Shown one piece after another: positions 1 to 5,740 of a DNA stretch of 11,524 nt. Position 1 is the stretch's first letter. Every line of letters starts with the position of its first letter. This stretch comes from Deltaproteobacteria bacterium (GTDB lineage: Bacteria; Myxococcota_A; UBA9160; SMWR01). The stretch spans positions 1 through 11,524 of the forward strand of contig JAFDAW010000063.1 in the NCBI GenBank assembly GCA_019313605.1, in the 5' to 3' direction. The notes below the pieces were generated by a model. It ran no database searches. It was not told the origin of the DNA and was given only the letters and a program-made list of their open reading frames with translations. The position numbers were made by a program, and so were the translations under genes.

Positions 1-1032
1 GTGCTCTGGTCGCCGTTGATCGATCGCTCCGGAGAGCGGCGTCGATGGGTCGCCGGATCGATGGCCGTCATGGCCGCCGCGATCTTCTGGGTCTCGCAAA
101 GCGATGCCCACTCCATCTCGATTTCGCTTTGGATTGCACTCGGGGTCTACTGCCTCGCATCCGCGACGCAGGATGTCGCAATCGACGCCTATTCGATCGG
201 CATCACCGAACACGGCCAGGAAGGACCCGTCAACTCGATCAAGGCGATCGCCTACCGCACGGGAATGCTGCTCGCAACCGCCCTGCTCTTCTTGCCGCGG
301 TGGATCGGCTGGTCGGGGACCTTCGTCATGGCCGCCCTGATCAGTGCGGGTATGGCGGTCGCGGTCTTCGCGGCTCCGCGCATCGAGGCGCCGAAACCGG
401 AGCGCCGCGAAGCCTGGCCGGCGTTGAAGTGCTGGCTCGGCGATCGCCACGGTGCCGCGGTCATCGTCTTCGTGATGCTCTACCGAATCGGCGACCTCGC
501 AATGGGACCCATGCTCAGCACGTTCTGGGTGGACCGCGGTTTCTCGGATGAAGAGATCGCGGTGGTCTCGAAGGGCCTGGGCATCGGGGCGTACGTACTC
601 GGTGCGATCCTCGGGGGCTGGGGGGTCTACCGCATGGGCATCGCGCGGGGACTTTGGGTCTTTGGCGGGTTCGCGCTGGTTTCGAACCTCGGTTATGCGG
701 CGGTCGCCGCATTCCCAGAATTCGGCCGCACCGGCGTCTACGCGGCGGCCCTTACCGAATCACTCTGCGGCGGATTGGCGTCGGCCGCGTTTCTCTCCTA
801 CCTGATGAACATCTGCCAGCGCGAGCACGCGGCCGTGCAGTACGCGCTGCTCACCGCCGCCTACCGACTGCCGGGTATTCCCGTCGCGAGCATGTCGGGC
901 TTCTTGACCGATCGGCTCGATTACGCGGTGTACTTTGCGTTGACCGCCGCGATGGCCCTACCCGCGTTCGCATTCTTGCCGCGCGCGGCCACCCGGATTG
1001 ACACGGAGCCGCTCGATACTGGAAAGGGTTGA
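1..1032 (+). CDS. ampG: AmpG-family MFS permease (muropeptide transporter-like), 5'-truncated by window edge
   Basis: This is an integral inner-membrane permease of the AmpG branch of the major facilitator superfamily. Characterised members import anhydromuropeptides for peptidoglycan recycling. The visible 343 residues begin at LWSPLIDR, which matches the loop after TM2 of AmpG, so roughly 60 N-terminal residues lie outside the window; the GTG at base 1 is probably an internal Val codon, not a start. Family-like motifs follow in order: SATQDVAIDAYSI (about residues 53-65), YRTGML (85-90), YRIGDLAMGPM near 160, the SKGLGIGAYVLGAILGG segment near 190, an ESLCGGLASAAFLSYLM stretch near 255 and the AAVQYALLTA segment after it. 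Hydrophobic segments alternate with short loops throughout. The protein ends after TM12 without the C-terminal extension of E. coli AmpG. The substrate is inferred from family only. The gene converges on the next one with a 5-nt gap. Confidence 0.82.
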   Translation: MLWSPLIDRSGERRRWVAGSMAVMAAAIFWVSQSDAHSISISLWIALGVYCLASATQDVAIDAYSIGITEHGQEGPVNSIKAIAYRTGMLLATALLFLPRWIGWSGTFVMAALISAGMAVAVFAAPRIEAPKPERREAWPALKCWLGDRHGAAVIVFVMLYRIGDLAMGPMLSTFWVDRGFSDEEIAVVSKGLGIGAYVLGAILGGWGVYRMGIARGLWVFGGFALVSNLGYAAVAAFPEFGRTGVYAAALTESLCGGLASAAFLSYLMNICQREHAAVQYALLTAAYRLPGIPVASMSGFLTDRLDYAVYFALTAAMALPAFAFLPRAATRIDTEPLDTGKG

Positions 1033-1037
1033 AATCG

Positions 1038-1550
1038 CTACTCGGGTGACTCGGATTTCTTGTACCAATCTTCTGGAACATCGGCGAGGTTCGCCTCGAC
1101 GACCAGGTCGATCTTTTTGCGTTCCGTGCGCGCGACTTCTTCTCGCTTCCGCCGAATTTCCTGTTTGAGCCCGTAGTTGGTCGGGGCGCCGCCGTCGCCC
1201 GGAGCGGCCTGGGCACCCGGCGCGGCGATCTTCCAATTGCTCGTCTTCCCCATCATCTCCGTGAGCTTGTCGAGAGACGCATCGAGGTCCGCCTTCGCGG
1301 CCTCCACATCCGCTTCCGCTGCTGCGAACTTGCTGTTCCACTCACCGCGGCTCAAACCTCCGCGCTGCTGGCTCGCCTCACCCGGCAGTGCCGAAGGGAG
1401 GGTGAGCAGCGCATCGAGACTCACGCTTTCGGGTGGAGGCTCGATCTCTCCGTCCGCGGCACTCACGAGGGGCGCGACCAGCCATAACAGGATGAGCGCG
1501 CGGACCGCGCATTTCCGGGATCGAGTCGTTTTCCAGCAGTGTTTCAGCAT
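1038..1550 (-). CDS. Small secreted coiled-coil protein of unknown function
   Basis: I do not recognise a named family. From the chosen start the product has 170 residues: a basic n-region, a hydrophobic core (about residues 17-29, ALILLWLVAPLV) and a VSA/A-type cleavage site near residue 31, so export to the periplasm is likely. The mature part has two helical, charged, heptad-like stretches (about 70-100, rich in Ala/Glu/Lys, and 127-155, with RRKREEVARTERKK), separated by a Gly/Ala/Pro-rich linker, and ends with a VPEDWYKK motif. The layout resembles conserved hypothetical proteins of deltaproteobacteria, an impression from memory only. The ATG at 1550 is chosen because an AAGG ribosome-binding site lies 7 nt upstream and the signal peptide then starts correctly; an upstream in-frame ATG at 1595 has no convincing ribosome-binding site. 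The gene is convergent with the ampG-like gene. Confidence 0.7.
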   Translation of the reverse strand: MLKHCWKTTRSRKCAVRALILLWLVAPLVSAADGEIEPPPESVSLDALLTLPSALPGEASQQRGGLSRGEWNSKFAAAEADVEAAKADLDASLDKLTEMMGKTSNWKIAAPGAQAAPGDGGAPTNYGLKQEIRRKREEVARTERKKIDLVVEANLADVPEDWYKKSESPE

Positions 1551-1832
1551 TCGAATACCTTGGGATCCTGTAGACGCACTGCGCTCCAGAGGCATTCAAC
1601 ATAGCGAACGCGCGCGAGATCCCGTTTAGAGCCCCGGCAAGCGCAACCGACGGCAGCAACCGCCAATCCAGGAACGTTCGAGATCCGGCCTGGCGGGCTC
1701 GTTGCGGGGCCAGCGGAAATCGAAGTCGCGTTGGGGCGGAATCGAGGTCAAGCCATCGTCCAGAACGCCGATACAAACAGCGGGATCCCGACTTGGGCCG
1801 GGTAATTCCATCCTCCTGGAGGGTGACGAGGA
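1551..1832. other. Divergent intergenic region upstream of the pilus ATPase gene
   Basis: This 282-bp gap lies between two divergently transcribed genes and must hold both promoters. A sigma-54-like element sits at 1691-1705 on the plus strand. Short ORFs here (for example 1626-1811 minus) have no ribosome-binding site and no family resemblance and are not called. No terminator or repeat was seen. Confidence 0.5.
1691..1706 (+). promoter_or_regulatory. Candidate sigma-54 (-24/-12) promoter of the pilus ATPase-kinase operon
   Basis: The sequence TGGCGGGCTCGTTGCG has the GG and GC dinucleotides 10 nt apart, as in the RpoN consensus TGGCAC-N5-TTGC. The TGGC and TTGC blocks are exact, while the AC that follows TGGC in the consensus is GG here. 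A start site about 12 nt after the GC would leave a leader of roughly 115 nt before the ATG at 1833. Sigma-54 control of pilus genes is well known in Pseudomonas and Myxococcus. In GC-rich DNA such a match can occur by chance, and no activator site was identified. Confidence 0.35.
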
Positions 1833-2981
1833 ATGGATCGCGAGAAGCTATATCGGCTCCTGCGTCTCGGAATCGAGAAGGGAGCTTCAGATATCCACTT
1901 CCAGGTGGGATATCTACCCCTCTATCGGTTCAACGGTGACCTCGTTGAACTCCGCTACAAAGTCCTGACCGAGAAGGATACGGAAGCGATCGCTCGGATC
2001 CTGGCCGAAGCCGACAACAAGAAATTCGATGAATTCAACGAGCTGGACCTCGCGTTCGAATTGCCGAGCGAGGGCCGCTTTCGCGTCAACATTTCGCGCC
2101 AACGGCGCTTCTGCAACATCGTCCTACGGGTCATTCCGTTGCAGATCCGCACCTTCGAGGAGCTGAACCTCCCGAGTACGTTGCGCGATGTGGCACGCCT
2201 GCAGCGGGGCTATGTGCTCGTCACCGGCTCAACCGGAATGGGCAAATCGACCACGCTCGCGACGATGATCGAAGAGATCAACCACACGCGAAAGGCGAAG
2301 ATCGTCACGATCGAAGATCCGATCGAATTCGTCTTCACGCACGACAAGAGCATCATCACCCAGCGAGAAGTCGGCACCGATACGACGTCGTTCCCCGACG
2401 CGCTGAGAGCTGCGCTGCGCCAGGACCCCGACTGCATCATGGTCGGCGAGATGCGCGACCAGACCACCGTCGACACGTCGCTCAAGGCGGCCGAGACCGG
2501 GCACCTCGTGCTCTCGTCGATTCACACCAGCGATGTGCAGTCCACGATCAATCGACTGGTTTCGTTCTTCCCCGCGGAAGAGCAGCTGCAAGTGCGGGCG
2601 CGACTCGCCGAAAACCTGGCGGCGATCGTCTCCCTGCGGCTGCTGCCCACCAAGAAACAGAATTCTCGCGTGCCGGCCGTCGAGGTCATGCGGAGTACGC
2701 GAAGCATGCAGGAGTGCATCAAGGACCCCGCCAAGACTGGCGAGATCTCGGGTTTCATCGCGCGCGGACGCGGCGAAATGATGCAGACCTTCGATCAACA
2801 CCTTCTCGACCTTCTGCGCGCCAACAAGATTTCGGTCGAAACCGCACTGACCGCTGCATCGAATCCGACCGACTTCAGGACCAAGCTGGCACTTGAAGGA
2901 GGCGACCCGGACGCAGTCGACGACGAGCCCACGGACAAGATCGAGGGCCCGCTCGAAATCGACCCGGACTCGCGGTTCTAG
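1833..2981 (+). CDS. PilT/PilU-family type IV pilus motor ATPase (PilU-like)
   Basis: A 382-residue cytoplasmic hexameric ATPase of the secretion-ATPase superfamily, complete in length for PilT/PilU; these enzymes power type IV pilus retraction and twitching. The N-terminal PAS-like domain (about 1-110) contains GASDIHF. Walker A is GSTGMGKST (132-140), the Asp box TIEDPIE (159-165), Walker B CIMVGEMRD (201-209) with candidate catalytic Glu206, and the His box ETGHLVLSSIHT (221-232), all intact. The C-terminal AIRNLIR motif diagnostic of PilT is not conserved; the corresponding segment reads SMQECIKDPAKTGEI. The MQTFDQHLLDLL stretch near 317-328 and an acidic tail (about 359-382) fit PilU or PilT2-type paralogues better, so I give no symbol. 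The ATG at 1833 is supported by GGAGGG at 1818-1823. The kinase-like gene follows 10 nt after the stop, so an operon is likely. Ordinary pilus genes (pilA, pilB, pilC) are not in the window. Confidence 0.9.
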   Translation: MDREKLYRLLRLGIEKGASDIHFQVGYLPLYRFNGDLVELRYKVLTEKDTEAIARILAEADNKKFDEFNELDLAFELPSEGRFRVNISRQRRFCNIVLRVIPLQIRTFEELNLPSTLRDVARLQRGYVLVTGSTGMGKSTTLATMIEEINHTRKAKIVTIEDPIEFVFTHDKSIITQREVGTDTTSFPDALRAALRQDPDCIMVGEMRDQTTVDTSLKAAETGHLVLSSIHTSDVQSTINRLVSFFPAEEQLQVRARLAENLAAIVSLRLLPTKKQNSRVPAVEVMRSTRSMQECIKDPAKTGEISGFIARGRGEMMQTFDQHLLDLLRANKISVETALTAASNPTDFRTKLALEGGDPDAVDDEPTDKIEGPLEIDPDSRF

Positions 2982-2991
2982 GCGCGGAGGC

Positions 2992-4296
2992 ATGTCATTG
3001 GGCGCGCTGACCGATCTTGGACAAAACACGTCCCGCAAGCAGCAACTTGCGGCCGACCTGCGGACGAGTGCGTCCCGGATTGCCGAGCGAGCCGGCGGCG
3101 GCCTCGCGCTGATCTTCGTGGCCGCACCGGAAAATGGATCACCTGAAAACACCACGCGCCTTCGAGCAGCCGCCGGTTTCCCCGTAGCGGAGAGCGCCAG
3201 GGACGCCGCGCAGGCACTGATGGCCACCATCCGCGAAGTGATCACGATGGGAACCGAACAGCAATTGGGCGCGCTTCCCTCTTTGGAAGAGCGCAGCAAA
3301 GGCGGTGTGTTGATCGTCCCGATGAACCTGGAAAACCAATGCCACGGCGCGCTGGCAGTAGGCGCTCCGGATTCAATTCAAGCTGAACTGCGCGAATTCA
3401 TCGAACAAGAAGCGTCGAAGCTCGGACTGCTTCTCGATCACTCACGCGTCTGCGAAGAACTCGAGTCGGCGAAAAAGGAACTGGGAGGGCTGCGCGACAC
3501 CGATGACTCTTCCGATAACAGCCATGAGGTGCTCGAGCTCTCTGAAGCGCTGTTTGCCCAGGACATCGAGCTTCTGCGAAACAACGAGAAGCTCGGGAAG
3601 ATCGAGAAGCTCAAGAACGACTTCATCGAAAAGATGTCGCGGGAACTCCGAACGCCGCTCAACAGCATCATCGAATCGATCATCTCGGTCCTGACGGGCG
3701 AGAACGAAACGCTCTCAGACAGCTCCAAGGTGAACCTGCGGGCCGCGCTGGACGACGGGACCGAGTTCTTGAGAACGCTCCAGAACATCCTGGATCTCTG
3801 GAAGATCAAGCAGCGCGAGCTGCCCGTGGAAATTCAGGAAGTCAACTTCAGGGAGCTCGTCGACGAGGCGATCTTCAGCGTCCAGGATCGCATCTCGGAA
3901 AAGCCGGTCACCGTCGAGCAGCGATTCAGCGAGCCCTTCCCGAAAATTCGAACGGACCTCGCCAAGGTGAATCAGATCCTCTTCCTGCTGCTCGAAAACG
4001 CGGTCAAGTTCACGGCCCGCGGGCAGATCACCATCACCGCGAACCTCGAAGACGACCAGCTCAAATGCGAAATTCGCGACACGGGAATCGGCATTTGCCC
4101 GGACGACCAGCCCCATATCTTCGATGAATTCTTCCAGGTGGACGAGTTGTCGTCTCGCGCCTATGCGGGAGCCGGACTCGGACTGGCATTGGTACGCGAC
4201 CTGGTGGTGTTGATGGACGGTGATGTAGCCGTGAAAAGTGATGCGGGCCGAGGCACCTCGGTCACCTTCCAGCTTCCCGTTCAAATCGTAGGCTGA
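2992..4296 (+). CDS. GAF-like/HisKA/HATPase_c sensor-kinase-like protein lacking the H-box histidine
   Basis: A soluble 434-residue protein with histidine-kinase architecture and no membrane segments. Residues 20-150 look like a GAF-type sensor domain, 150-210 like a coiled-coil linker, and 205-280 like HisKA. The HATPase_c domain has an intact N-box (ENAVKFT, Asn336), G1 (DTGIGI from Asp363), F-box (FDEFFQVD) and G2 (GAGLGL, 393-398). The H-box reads MSRELRTPLN: Arg217 (CGG) stands where the autophosphorylated His of the usual SHELRTPLN should be. Changing CAC or CAT to CGG needs two substitutions, so one base-calling error does not explain it. It may be a pseudokinase, a partner in a heterodimer, or an allosteric ATP sensor. 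The gene follows the pilus ATPase by 10 nt, suggesting a link to motility. Start choice is uncertain: GGAGG at 2986-2990 is only 1 nt from the ATG at 2992 but 7 nt from an in-frame TTG at 2998. Confidence 0.88.
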   Translation: MSLGALTDLGQNTSRKQQLAADLRTSASRIAERAGGGLALIFVAAPENGSPENTTRLRAAAGFPVAESARDAAQALMATIREVITMGTEQQLGALPSLEERSKGGVLIVPMNLENQCHGALAVGAPDSIQAELREFIEQEASKLGLLLDHSRVCEELESAKKELGGLRDTDDSSDNSHEVLELSEALFAQDIELLRNNEKLGKIEKLKNDFIEKMSRELRTPLNSIIESIISVLTGENETLSDSSKVNLRAALDDGTEFLRTLQNILDLWKIKQRELPVEIQEVNFRELVDEAIFSVQDRISEKPVTVEQRFSEPFPKIRTDLAKVNQILFLLLENAVKFTARGQITITANLEDDQLKCEIRDTGIGICPDDQPHIFDEFFQVDELSSRAYAGAGLGLALVRDLVVLMDGDVAVKSDAGRGTSVTFQLPVQIVG

Positions 4297-4304
4297 ACCA
4301 CTCC

Positions 4305-4321
4305 GCGGCCAGGCCGGCCGC
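4305..4321. terminator. Candidate bidirectional hairpin between convergent kinase-like gene and rpoZ
   Basis: GCGGCC (4305-4310) and GGCCGC (4316-4321) form a perfect 6-bp GC stem with a 5-nt loop in the 37-bp gap between two convergent stop codons. Position favours a shared terminator, but there is no T-tract on either side. Confidence 0.35.
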
Positions 4322-4333
4322 TGTAGCCGGGCG

Positions 4334-4546
4334 CTATTCCTCCGGCGGCTTCTCTTCCGGATAATTGGGCTTGATGTAGCCCGCTGCGATCTCTCGCAGG
4401 GCCACCACCACCTCTTTGTTCTCCTCGGCGTCCACGAGCGGCTTGGCGCCACGCTTGAGCTGCTTGGTGCGGATGGCAGCCATCTGAACGAGGTTGAAGC
4501 GGTTCGGAACCCGATTGATGCAGTCTTCGATCGTGATGCGTGCCAT
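4334..4546 (-). CDS. rpoZ: DNA-directed RNA polymerase omega subunit
   Basis: A 70-residue protein with the family's N-terminal signature MARITIEDCINRVPNRFNLVQMAA followed by R-KQL; the usual omega length is 60-90 residues. Omega binds the beta-prime subunit and helps RNA polymerase assemble; in several bacteria it also contributes to the (p)ppGpp site. The C-terminal part (ENKEVVVALREIAAGYI) has the typical helix, then a Pro/Glu-rich tail. The start at 4546 is supported by an AGAGG motif 5 nt upstream. A strong hairpin terminator separates it from the H1-like gene upstream on the same strand, so it probably has its own promoter in the short 4547-4616 region, where I see no clear -35/-10 pair. 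The common partner genes gmk and spoT are not beside it in this window. Confidence 0.93.
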   Translation of the reverse strand: MARITIEDCINRVPNRFNLVQMAAIRTKQLKRGAKPLVDAEENKEVVVALREIAAGYIKPNYPEEKPPEE

Positions 4547-4616
4547 TGGAGCCTCTCGATGGGTGGGATGGGGCGTCGGAGAGGTCTGAGCCTAGACCAA
4601 GGCCCAGACGAAGGAA

Positions 4617-4645
4617 ACCCCGGCCGACAAAGTGCCGGCCGGGGT
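4617..4645 (-). terminator. Rho-independent terminator of the H1-like gene
   Basis: ACCCCGGCCG and CGGCCGGGGT form a perfect 10-bp GC-rich stem around a 9-nt loop, 46 nt past the H1-like stop codon. On the minus strand the stem is followed by TTCCTT, a short imperfect T-tract. It isolates rpoZ from the upstream gene. Confidence 0.7.
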
Positions 4646-4690
4646 CCTGCGACCTCCGCGAGGAAGGCCGAACCGTCGAAATCGGCTCGC

Positions 4691-4987
4691 CTACTTGCGG
4701 CGAGTCTTTCGGCGGGCCTTCTTGCGAGTCGCCTTCTTGCGAGTGGCCTTCTTGCGAGTGGCCTTCTTCTTACGAGTAGCCTTCTTCTTGCGAGTAGCCT
4801 TCTTCTTGCGTGTGGCCTTCTTGCGTGTGGCCTTCTTGCGTGTGGCCTTCTTACGTGTGGCCTTCTTACGTGTGGCCTTCTTACGAGTGGCCTTCTTACG
4901 TGTGGCCTTCTTACGAGTGGCCTTCTTGCGCGTGGCCTTCTTGCGAGTGGCCTTCTTGCGAGTGGCCTTCTTTTTTCGAGCTGCCAT
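4691..4987 (-). CDS. Histone H1-like, Lys/Arg-rich repeat protein (ATRKK repeats)
   Basis: A 98-residue, extremely basic protein built almost only from Ala, Thr, Arg and Lys. After MAARKKK come 16 tandem units of ATRKK (three are ATRKKK), then ARRKTRRK. There are no acidic or aromatic residues and no folded domain. The composition is like the tails of eukaryotic linker histone H1 and of bacterial H1-like nucleoid proteins (Chlamydia Hc1/Hc2, Bordetella BpH1), so nonspecific nucleic-acid binding and nucleoid compaction are the likely roles; the exact repeat may differ from those proteins. The minus-strand frame is the real one: it starts with ATG, ends in TAG before a good terminator, and gives a chemically sensible protein, while plus-strand frames give implausible Leu/Val/Trp/Cys repeats. 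Upstream of the ATG is only a GGGGGG run about 10 nt away, a poor ribosome-binding site. Polyphosphate, RNA or ribosome binding cannot be excluded. Confidence 0.82.
   Translation of the reverse strand: MAARKKKATRKKATRKKATRKKATRKKATRKKATRKKATRKKATRKKATRKKATRKKATRKKKATRKKKATRKKKATRKKATRKKATRKKARRKTRRK
4718..4966 (-). repeat. Coding minisatellite: 16 tandem 15/18-nt units inside the H1-like gene
   Basis: Sixteen direct repeats: thirteen of 15 nt and three of 18 nt. The 15-nt unit on the minus strand is GCCACTCGCAAGAAG with variants at the Ala, Thr and Arg codons (GCT, ACA, CGT). The three 18-nt units, which add one AAG, are adjacent, third to fifth units from the 3' end of the array at about 4763-4816. 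Units with CGT cluster in the middle and units with CGC near the ends, a sign of local unit duplication. All unit lengths are multiples of three, so copy-number change keeps the frame. Confidence 0.95.
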
Positions 4988-5449
4988 ACTTGGGTAACCC
5001 CCCTGTTCGTGGACTCGAGCGCAGCGATCTTGCTCGTTATGAGCGAACTACAAATCGCCCACATGTCGCATCAACTTGCGCGACCGTGTTGCTCCCGCCT
5101 CCTATCGGAGGCCACAATGTGCGACTTGAAGGCAATTTACCTTCGTTCCTCACACATTCCGCGGCACTAGAGCCACTCTTGCAGCTCACGCTAACAACCG
5201 GTTTTGTCACCCGTCAATAGGTAAACCTAAAAAAAACAAAGTGATGGAGCACCATGCTGCGAGTGCTTGGACGAAAACACGTCGAACTCGAGACCCGAAT
5301 GCGCAACTCGACTGAACGCAGAATCGATGACTCAACCCTTTCGATGAGCACCGACACAGCGATAAAACGCTCGAACTCTGCGCGAGCGAGCGTCGACAGC
5401 ACGCAAACTGCGCGAAGTCAAAGAGATTTTTTGAAATTGGGAAGGAGAA
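4988..5449. other. 462-bp region upstream of the H1-like gene, no gene recognised
   Basis: This stretch is visibly more AT-rich than the coding DNA. It holds an A8 run at about 5230-5237 on the plus strand (T8 on the minus strand); on the minus strand this is preceded by a weak AGCAC/GTGCT inverted repeat (about 5250-5270), which could be a poor terminator for the bS22-like gene. A weak promoter-like pair for the H1-like gene follows at 5189-5217. Small ORFs at 5254-5481 (+) and 5214-5402 (-) show no family features and probably are not genes. A leader or small RNA of up to about 200 nt before the H1-like ATG would fit. Confidence 0.4.
5189..5217 (-). promoter_or_regulatory. Weak sigma-70-like promoter candidate for the H1-like gene
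   Basis: On the minus strand TTGACG (5217-5212) is followed after 17 nt by TTAGCG (5194-5189). The -35 box matches 5 of 6 consensus bases, but the -10 box is poor. It lies just past a T8 run and about 200 nt before the H1-like ATG. Confidence 0.22.
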
Positions 5450-5542
5450 TTAGCGCTTGCGCTTGTGACGTGCGCGCTTGAGCAATTTCCGCTTCTTGTG
5501 CTTGCGCATCTTCTTGCGCCGCTTTTTGATCACACTACCCAC
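5450..5542 (-). CDS. bS22-like small ribosomal-subunit protein (AURKAIP1/COX24 domain), 30 aa
   Basis: A very short gene with a GTG start and TAA stop. The product begins GSVIKKRRKKMRKHKKRK after the initiator and ends LLKRARHKRKR. This is the pattern of bacterial AURKAIP1/COX24-domain proteins, about 30-40 residues, typically GSVIKKRRKRM-KKKHRKLLRRTR. Mycobacterial bS22 belongs to this family and binds the 30S subunit near the decoding site; mitochondrial mS38 is the eukaryotic homologue. Here 18 of 30 residues are Lys or Arg. GAGG at 5550-5553 is 7 nt before the GTG, an ideal ribosome-binding site, and an in-frame stop at 5546-5548 excludes a longer protein. It is downstream of the TPR gene on the same strand with a 198-nt gap containing hairpins, so it probably has its own promoter. 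The family assignment is from recall of the motif and is fairly secure; ribosome binding in this organism is inference. Confidence 0.85.
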   Translation of the reverse strand: MGSVIKKRRKKMRKHKKRKLLKRARHKRKR

Positions 5543-5663
5543 GGATCAACCTCATGTCTGGGCGAAGACGGATACTCGTTCGTCCGCACGAAGTCAACTC
5601 ACAACCCACCGAAAGCCGCAGAACGGCCGCCCTGCACGGTGCATCGCCGCTTTCAGATCGATC

Positions 5664-5682
5664 GCGAAGCCGTTGGCTTCGC
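5664..5682. other. 8-bp inverted repeat between TPR gene and bS22-like gene
   Basis: GCGAAGCC and GGCTTCGC pair perfectly around a 3-nt loop (GTT). A smaller hairpin, CCCCA-TTC-TGGGG at 5699-5711, lies beside it. On the minus strand both are between the TPR stop and the bS22-like start. Neither has a T-tract, so terminator, processing site or leader structure are all possible. Confidence 0.4.
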
Positions 5683-5740
5683 TTGCGGCGTCACGCGACC
5701 CCATTCTGGGGCCGCGCTCCTGGATGCTGTCCGACCCTCG

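Noticed and set aside
1626..1811. 61-codon minus-strand ORF upstream of the pilus ATPase gene
   Set aside because: No usable ribosome-binding site or homology impression, and it covers the likely promoter region.
2893..2991. Longer N-terminus of the kinase-like protein beginning inside the ATPase gene
   Set aside because: The added 33 residues are a low-complexity Ser/Thr/Arg stretch antiphase to the ATPase C-terminus; the GGAGG just before 2992 favours a start at 2992 or 2998.
2229..3299. 356-codon open frame on the minus strand
   Set aside because: It spans the 3' half of the pilus ATPase gene and the start of the kinase-like gene in antisense, with no family features.
4718..4966. Regular short repeats as a possible CRISPR array
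   Set aside because: Units are directly abutting 15/18-mers with no unique spacers and they encode ATRKK; this is a coding minisatellite.
3715..5064. 449-codon minus frame running through the kinase-like gene, rpoZ and the repeat array
   Set aside because: It overlaps three real genes, and its Arg/Pro repeat section is an out-of-frame reading of the ATRKK minisatellite.
5254..5481. 75-codon plus-strand ORF with an ATG after GGAG
   Set aside because: GGAG is only 4 nt from the ATG, the product has no family pattern, and its end overlaps the better supported bS22-like gene on the other strand.
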